Assembly (NCBI GenBank): GCA_945883795.1
Contig: CAMCYC010000007.1
Coordinates: 1 to 64,000, forward strand
Direction: 5' to 3'
Length of the DNA: 64,000 bases
From: Sulfurimonas crateris
Lineage (GTDB): Bacteria; Campylobacterota; Campylobacteria; Campylobacterales; Sulfurimonadaceae
Shown piece after piece: positions 58,951 to 64,000 of this stretch (the first letter of the stretch is position 1; the number at the start of each line of letters is the position of its first letter). Below the pieces are notes generated by a model. It was not told where the DNA came from. It searched no databases and was given only the letters and a program-made list of their open reading frames with translations. The position numbers were made by a program, and so were the translations under genes.

Positions 58951-60759
58951 ATGAGTATTTTAGACCAAAGAAAACTTATCGCATCTATTCACCCTTTTGA
59001 ACTTTTGAGTTCAAATACACTTGATAATCTTATGCAAAAAATTGATATCGCTTATTATCCAAAAGAGACGCTTCTTATCTCTAAAAATTTACCATCTATC
59101 GCATTTTATATTGTCATAAAAGGTTCAGTTGCTGAATTTATTGATGCAGAATTACATAATGTGTATAGTTCAGGAGATAGTTTTGATGCTGATGCTCTCA
59201 TATATAATAAATCTCAAAGTAGATTTGTTGTTGATGAAGATTTAATTTGTTATGAGATTAAAAAGAATGATTTTCTGGATTTAATGCAAAATAAAGAGGT
59301 GCAAAGTTATTTTTTACAAGATTTTATCACCCGTCATCAACATCTCAAAAATTATCATGCACAAAGTGAATTAACCCCATTTTTAATCTCAAAAGTATCA
59401 GATATGTTTTTACATAAGGCATGTATTGTTGATAAAAATGAAACAATATATAACGCTGTAGTAAAAATGAAAGAGTTAAAAACAAGTGTGGTAATTGTTA
59501 AAAAAGAGAGCGGTAATTTTGTTGTAACCGATACAGATTTACGAGATAAAGTAGTTTTAGGCAACATGCAAACCTCAGCACCAATAGATACAATCGCTTC
59601 GAGCCGTATGATTAGTATTGAGAGTCATGATTTTTTATTTAACGCACTTTTGCTTATGACACAAAACGCAATAAAACGATTAATTGTGATGGAAGACAAT
59701 CAGATTTTGGGCGTTTTAGAACAACTTGATTTACTAAGTTATTTTGCAAATCACTCCTATTTGGTAGCAGTGCAAATTGATAAAGCAAAAAATATTGAAG
59801 ATTTAAAAAATATCCAAAGCGATTTTAAAAATCTTATTCTTACTCTGAGTTCTAAAGGGGTAAAAGTTCGTTATATCACAAAAATGGTTGCAACGCTCAA
59901 TACTAAAATATATAAAAAAGTTTTTGATATGTGTGTCGATAAAACACTTCAAAATCAATGCGTTTTGGTTGTCATGGGTTCTGAGGGGAGAGAAGAACAA
60001 ACACTTAAAACAGACCAAGATAATGCACTTATTATCAAAGATGGAGTGGATGTGAGTCTTTTTTACGAACCCATGATGCAACTGAATCGCTCTCTTTTGG
60101 AGATAGGTTTTCCTGTTTGTAGCGGTCAAGTCATGGTGAGTAACCCATTTTGGAGAAAAGAGGTCAAAGAGTATAAACTCCTTATTGATGATTGGGTTAC
60201 AACTCTTAATGAGCAAAATTTACAAAATTTGAGCATATCTCTTGATGCAAAATATGTAGCAGGAGATAAAAGTTTACTTGAAGAACTTAGCACTTATTTA
60301 TACCAAAGTTTTCATAATCGTGATGATGTTTTAGCCCATATTGCTAAGGGAGTTTTAAGTTTTGAAACACCTTTGTCACTTTTTTCAAGTTTTGTTTTAG
60401 AAAAAAGTCATGACAACAAATTAGACCTTAAAAAAGGTGGTATTTTTGCTCTTGTGCATGGTGTGAGAACTTTATCGTTGCAATATGCAATCCGTGAGAC
60501 AAATACAATTAATAGAATCAAAGAATTAAATAATAAAGGTGTCATAGATAAAAATTTTGCAACAGAGCTTATAGAGAGTTTTGATACTTTATCGACTATC
60601 CGTTTACATGCAATGCTTGAATCTAAAAATTCAGATAACTATATTAATCCTAAAAATCTCCAAAAAATTGAGATGGATTTGCTCAAAGATAGTTTTAAAG
60701 TGATAAATAAATTTAAAAAATTTATGAGTTTTCATTTTCATCTTGAGATGGTTCGTTGA
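58951..60759 (+). CDS. cNMP-binding/CBS pair/DUF294 nucleotidyltransferase-like protein
   Basis: N-terminal cyclic-nucleotide-binding-like fold, two CBS motifs, VLVVMGSEGREEQTLKTDQDNALII nucleotidyltransferase motif. Confidence 0.9.
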   Translation: MSILDQRKLIASIHPFELLSSNTLDNLMQKIDIAYYPKETLLISKNLPSIAFYIVIKGSVAEFIDAELHNVYSSGDSFDADALIYNKSQSRFVVDEDLICYEIKKNDFLDLMQNKEVQSYFLQDFITRHQHLKNYHAQSELTPFLISKVSDMFLHKACIVDKNETIYNAVVKMKELKTSVVIVKKESGNFVVTDTDLRDKVVLGNMQTSAPIDTIASSRMISIESHDFLFNALLLMTQNAIKRLIVMEDNQILGVLEQLDLLSYFANHSYLVAVQIDKAKNIEDLKNIQSDFKNLILTLSSKGVKVRYITKMVATLNTKIYKKVFDMCVDKTLQNQCVLVVMGSEGREEQTLKTDQDNALIIKDGVDVSLFYEPMMQLNRSLLEIGFPVCSGQVMVSNPFWRKEVKEYKLLIDDWVTTLNEQNLQNLSISLDAKYVAGDKSLLEELSTYLYQSFHNRDDVLAHIAKGVLSFETPLSLFSSFVLEKSHDNKLDLKKGGIFALVHGVRTLSLQYAIRETNTINRIKELNNKGVIDKNFATELIESFDTLSTIRLHAMLESKNSDNYINPKNLQKIEMDLLKDSFKVINKFKKFMSFHFHLEMVR

Positions 60760-61373
60760 TGTTCTCTTTTTTTAAGAATTTGCAACGAAATTATAGTTTA
60801 TCGAAACTCAAAAATGAAAATTTTAAGTTTTTGTTTGAGCCAAATACAAGTGATGAATATGTTGTTTTTGATACCGAAACAACAGGTCTTAATCCAAAAG
60901 AGGATGATATTCTCTCTATTGGAGCAGTTAAAATCAAAAATAACAAGATTTTGACTTCTGAGACTTTTGAGGTTTTTATTAAAAACACCCAAAAGATAAG
61001 TTCAAAAAGTATCGAAATTCATCAAATTCGCCCTTGTGACCTTGAAAATGCAAAAGAGATGCAAGAAGCGATTGAGAGCTTTTTATATTTTATTGGCTCA
61101 AGACCTTTGGTCGGATATTATTTAGAGTTTGATGTCAGTATGATAAATAAATATCTTATCCCTATGTTGGGCATTAAATTGCCAAATAAGATGATAGAAG
61201 TTTCAGAACTTTATTATGATAAAGAGATTGCTTTTATCCCTCAAGGAAATATAGATTTGAGATTTGATACCATTCTCAAAAAATACAATCTCCCCAACAT
61301 GGGAGCGCACAATAGTGTCAATGATGCCGTCATGACGGGGATGATTTTTTTGAAATTAACACAGGGTAAATAA
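60756..61373 (+). CDS. DnaQ/PolC-like 3'-5' exonuclease
   Basis: YVVFDTETTGLNPKEDDILSIGAVKI, LVGYYLEFDVSMINKYLI, AHNSVNDAVMTGMIFLKL. Confidence 0.92.
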   Translation: MMFSFFKNLQRNYSLSKLKNENFKFLFEPNTSDEYVVFDTETTGLNPKEDDILSIGAVKIKNNKILTSETFEVFIKNTQKISSKSIEIHQIRPCDLENAKEMQEAIESFLYFIGSRPLVGYYLEFDVSMINKYLIPMLGIKLPNKMIEVSELYYDKEIAFIPQGNIDLRFDTILKKYNLPNMGAHNSVNDAVMTGMIFLKLTQGK

Positions 61374-61377
61374 TTTG

Positions 61378-62583
61378 ATGGTAAAAGTATTGGTAATTGG
61401 TGGCGGTTATGGTGGGCTTAGGACGGTTGAGAGTTTATCTAACCATAAAAATATAGAGATAACACTTGTAGACCAAAATGCTTATCATTATCTTCAAACT
61501 GAAGCGTATGGATATATAGCAGGGAAATTTGATGTTCATGAGATAGCTATCAATTTAAGTAATTGGGCTTTAGGATTTGAGCGGGTTACATTTTTGCAAA
61601 CAACTGTCACTTCGGTTGATTTTGAAAACAGATGTATAGATTTTAATGATACAAAAATCTTTTTTGATTATGTGGTAATTGGTGTTGGTGCAAAAACAAA
61701 CTTTTTTTCTTTTATAGAGGGATTACGAGAAAACAGCTATGGGGTGAAAAGTTTATATAGAGCTTTTAATTTTAGAAAAGATTTTGAGAATTTAATCTAT
61801 AAAAAGCTTGAAAACAAAGAAAATGAAAGTTTTGATACTCTTAATATTGCTATTGGTGGAGCGGGTTTGAGTGGTGTTGAGGTGGCGGCCGAGATGGCGT
61901 ATGTGATAAAAAATTATGCCAAAACAATAGGTAATCGTGCCAAAGATATAAAAATTTATCTTATTGATGCAAGTGATACTATTTTACCTGGAACAAGCAA
62001 GTATATTATTCAAAATACTACCAAACGGCTTCAAGATTTGGGTGTAAAAATTTTGACAAATGCGTTTATTTCAAAAGTTGAGCCAAATCTTATCCATTTT
62101 AAAAATGGGGAGATGTTGCAATATGCTTTTATGATATTTACAGGTGGTATTAAAGCCTCTGCTTTAAACGAAGCTTTGTCATGTGAAAAAAATAGACTTA
62201 ATCAACTTATAGTCGATAAAACACTCAATATTGCAGGATATAAAAATGTGTTTGCAATTGGGGATTGTATTGAAATGAGAGATGCAAAAGGGGATATTTT
62301 ACCACCAACTGCACAAAGTGCAGAGCGAAGTGCCGAGTATGTAGCCAAAGCAATTAAAGCTCGAATAGATAAACAAGAGCCAAAGCCTTTTAGTGCAAGT
62401 TCTATGGGAATGTTTGTCGCACTTGGTGGTAAATATGCAGTTGGTGAAATTTTTAAGTTTATAAAAGTGAGAGGTTATAGTGCATTTCTTTTAAAAAAAG
62501 GGATAACTTATGGTTATTATCTAGGGCTTCGTCTTAGAATTAACACAGGGTTTAAAAATAGAGTAAACAAGGCTGATATGTAA
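61378..62583 (+). CDS. NADH dehydrogenase type II-like FAD oxidoreductase
   Basis: VKVLVIGGGYGGLRTVESL, VVIGVGAKTNFF, IAIGGAGLSGVEVAAEMAY, VFAIGDCIEM, PPTAQSAERSAEYVAKAI. Confidence 0.92.
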   Translation: MVKVLVIGGGYGGLRTVESLSNHKNIEITLVDQNAYHYLQTEAYGYIAGKFDVHEIAINLSNWALGFERVTFLQTTVTSVDFENRCIDFNDTKIFFDYVVIGVGAKTNFFSFIEGLRENSYGVKSLYRAFNFRKDFENLIYKKLENKENESFDTLNIAIGGAGLSGVEVAAEMAYVIKNYAKTIGNRAKDIKIYLIDASDTILPGTSKYIIQNTTKRLQDLGVKILTNAFISKVEPNLIHFKNGEMLQYAFMIFTGGIKASALNEALSCEKNRLNQLIVDKTLNIAGYKNVFAIGDCIEMRDAKGDILPPTAQSAERSAEYVAKAIKARIDKQEPKPFSASSMGMFVALGGKYAVGEIFKFIKVRGYSAFLLKKGITYGYYLGLRLRINTGFKNRVNKADM

Positions 62584-62709
62584 AGAAAAAGTAATTCTAA
62601 AACATATTTTAAAAATAAATTTGATTTTTTATAAAAGCTAAAATTGATTTTTCTTAGCTATAATTTTTTCAAATTCAACACAAACAAAACAATTGAAAAG
62701 GAAGTATAA

Positions 62710-64000
62710 ATGTCACAAATAGAAGCAAAACCAGTTTTTCAACCAAACAAAGAGTTTAGCAAAACTGCTAGAATTAAAAACATGTGTGAGTACAAGGCAC
62801 TTCAAGATGCTGCTACTGAAGATTATGAAGGTTTTTGGGGTGGTTATGCAAAAGAAAAACTTGATTGGATTGAGCCTTTTACAAACACTTTAGATGAGTC
62901 AAATTTTCCATTTGTGAAATGGTTTGGAGGTGGAAAACTCAATGTCTCCGCACAATGTATTGACCGCCATTTAGAGTTTCGCAAAAATAAAGCGGCAATT
63001 ATTTTTGAGGGCGATAGAGGAGATAAACAAGTTATCACTTATTTAGATTTATATTACAAAGTAAATAAATTTGCAAACCTTTTAAAAGAGGATTTTGGTG
63101 TCAAAAAAGGGGATAGAGTTGTAATTTATATGCCTATGATTCCAGAAGCTGCGTATGCGATGCTTGCATGTGCTAGAATTGGTGCAATTCACTCTATTGT
63201 TTTTGGTGGATTTTCTAGTGAAGCATTAAAAGATAGAATTGAAGACGCTGAGGCAAAAGTGGTAATTACAGCAGATGGAGCGTATAGAAAAGATAAACCA
63301 TACATGCTCAAACCCGTAGTCGATGCTGCAATTGATGCAAATTCTCCTGTAAAAAAAGTTTTGGTAATTGAGCGAAATAACGAAGATGTAACTTGGGTTG
63401 CAGGACGAGATTACTCTTATAATGAACTTATCAAAAGCAAATCTGGAAAATGTGAACCTGAAGTGATGGACGCTGAAGACCCACTCTTTTTACTTTACAC
63501 TTCAGGTTCAACAGGCAAACCAAAAGGGGTACAACACAACTCTGCAGGGTATATTCTTTGGGCGCAAATGACTATGGAATGGGTATTTGATGTCAAAGAA
63601 AATGATACTTATTGGTGTACTGCCGATGTTGGTTGGATTACAGGACACACTTATATTGTATATGGTCCACTCGCCATGGGTGCGACAACTGTTATGTTTG
63701 AAGGCGTTATCACCCATCCAGATGCAGGGCGACCATGGAAAATGGTAGAAGAGCATAAAATAAATCAGTTTTATACCGCTCCAACTGCGATTCGTGTTTT
63801 ACATAAAATGGGTGAACATGAACCTTTAAAATATGACCTTTCCTCTCTTAAAGTATTGGGAACTGTAGGTGAACCAATTGACCCACCAGCATGGAAATGG
63901 TACTATGAAGCAATTGGTGGTTCAAAATGTGCAATTGTTGATACTTATTGGCAAACAGAAACAGGTGGGCATATCGTATCTCCAATTCCAGGAGCAACTC
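62710..64000 (+). CDS. acs: acetyl-CoA synthetase, 5' part; continues beyond window
   Basis: [75 protein letters not shown]. Confidence 0.97.
   Translation, partial: MSQIEAKPVFQPNKEFSKTARIKNMCEYKALQDAATEDYEGFWGGYAKEKLDWIEPFTNTLDESNFPFVKWFGGGKLNVSAQCIDRHLEFRKNKAAIIFEGDRGDKQVITYLDLYYKVNKFANLLKEDFGVKKGDRVVIYMPMIPEAAYAMLACARIGAIHSIVFGGFSSEALKDRIEDAEAKVVITADGAYRKDKPYMLKPVVDAAIDANSPVKKVLVIERNNEDVTWVAGRDYSYNELIKSKSGKCEPEVMDAEDPLFLLYTSGSTGKPKGVQHNSAGYILWAQMTMEWVFDVKENDTYWCTADVGWITGHTYIVYGPLAMGATTVMFEGVITHPDAGRPWKMVEEHKINQFYTAPTAIRVLHKMGEHEPLKYDLSSLKVLGTVGEPIDPPAWKWYYEAIGGSKCAIVDTYWQTETGGHIVSPIPGAT

Noticed and set aside
62621-62664. Two TTGATTTTT...AGCTA similar segments upstream of acs considered as tandem regulator sites
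   Set aside because: Very AT-rich and low complexity; the match may be chance. TATAAT at 62659 is plausible but -35 spacing is poor.
1-64000. tRNA, rRNA, prophage, integron or transposase genes
   Set aside because: None recognised by eye in either strand; small RNAs cannot be excluded without covariance-model searches.

Overview
The window is about 64 kb of AT-rich, gene-dense chromosome with many TTG starts, short intergenic gaps and overlapping genes. Gene content suggests a Campylobacterota (Epsilonproteobacteria) chromosome related to Sulfurimonas or Sulfurospirillum; this assignment is inference. Most genes are housekeeping: fabF(partial)-accA, trpF-rpe, rpmB, argJ, metF, serB, greA-argC, cheV-cheA(Y)-cheW, an Mla-type lipid transporter, a UvrD-family helicase, bioA, ftsA-ftsZ, prmC, hisD, aroK, an ABC-F protein, and an acetate module (porin, DUF485, actP, CBS/DUF294 protein, DnaQ-like exonuclease, NDH-2, acs partial). 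The most notable items are: (1) a 995-aa MutS with a fused C-terminal HNH nuclease (MutS7 type, the architecture of octocoral mitochondrial MutS); (2) a NosL/ABC-transporter operon interrupted by a DxDxDG (EF-hand/dockerin-like) protein gene; (3) a STAS/degenerate-REC-like/STAS/CheX protein next to an HDOD gene; (4) three GG-N10-GC sigma54-like promoter candidates upstream of an OmpA-domain gene, a GGDEF gene and a lytic transglycosylase gene; (5) a noncoding cluster of four exact TGACACCCTTTT repeats beside an imperfect hairpin; (6) a long intergenic gap between a histidine kinase and its probable response regulator, holding a GTCATTGCGAG...CGAAGCAATCT dispersed-repeat motif and a possible 29-aa leader peptide; (7) several hairpins that overlap the stop codons or last codons of genes. 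No rRNA, tRNA, CRISPR array or intact transposase was recognised. All calls come from reading the sequence; no database search was run.
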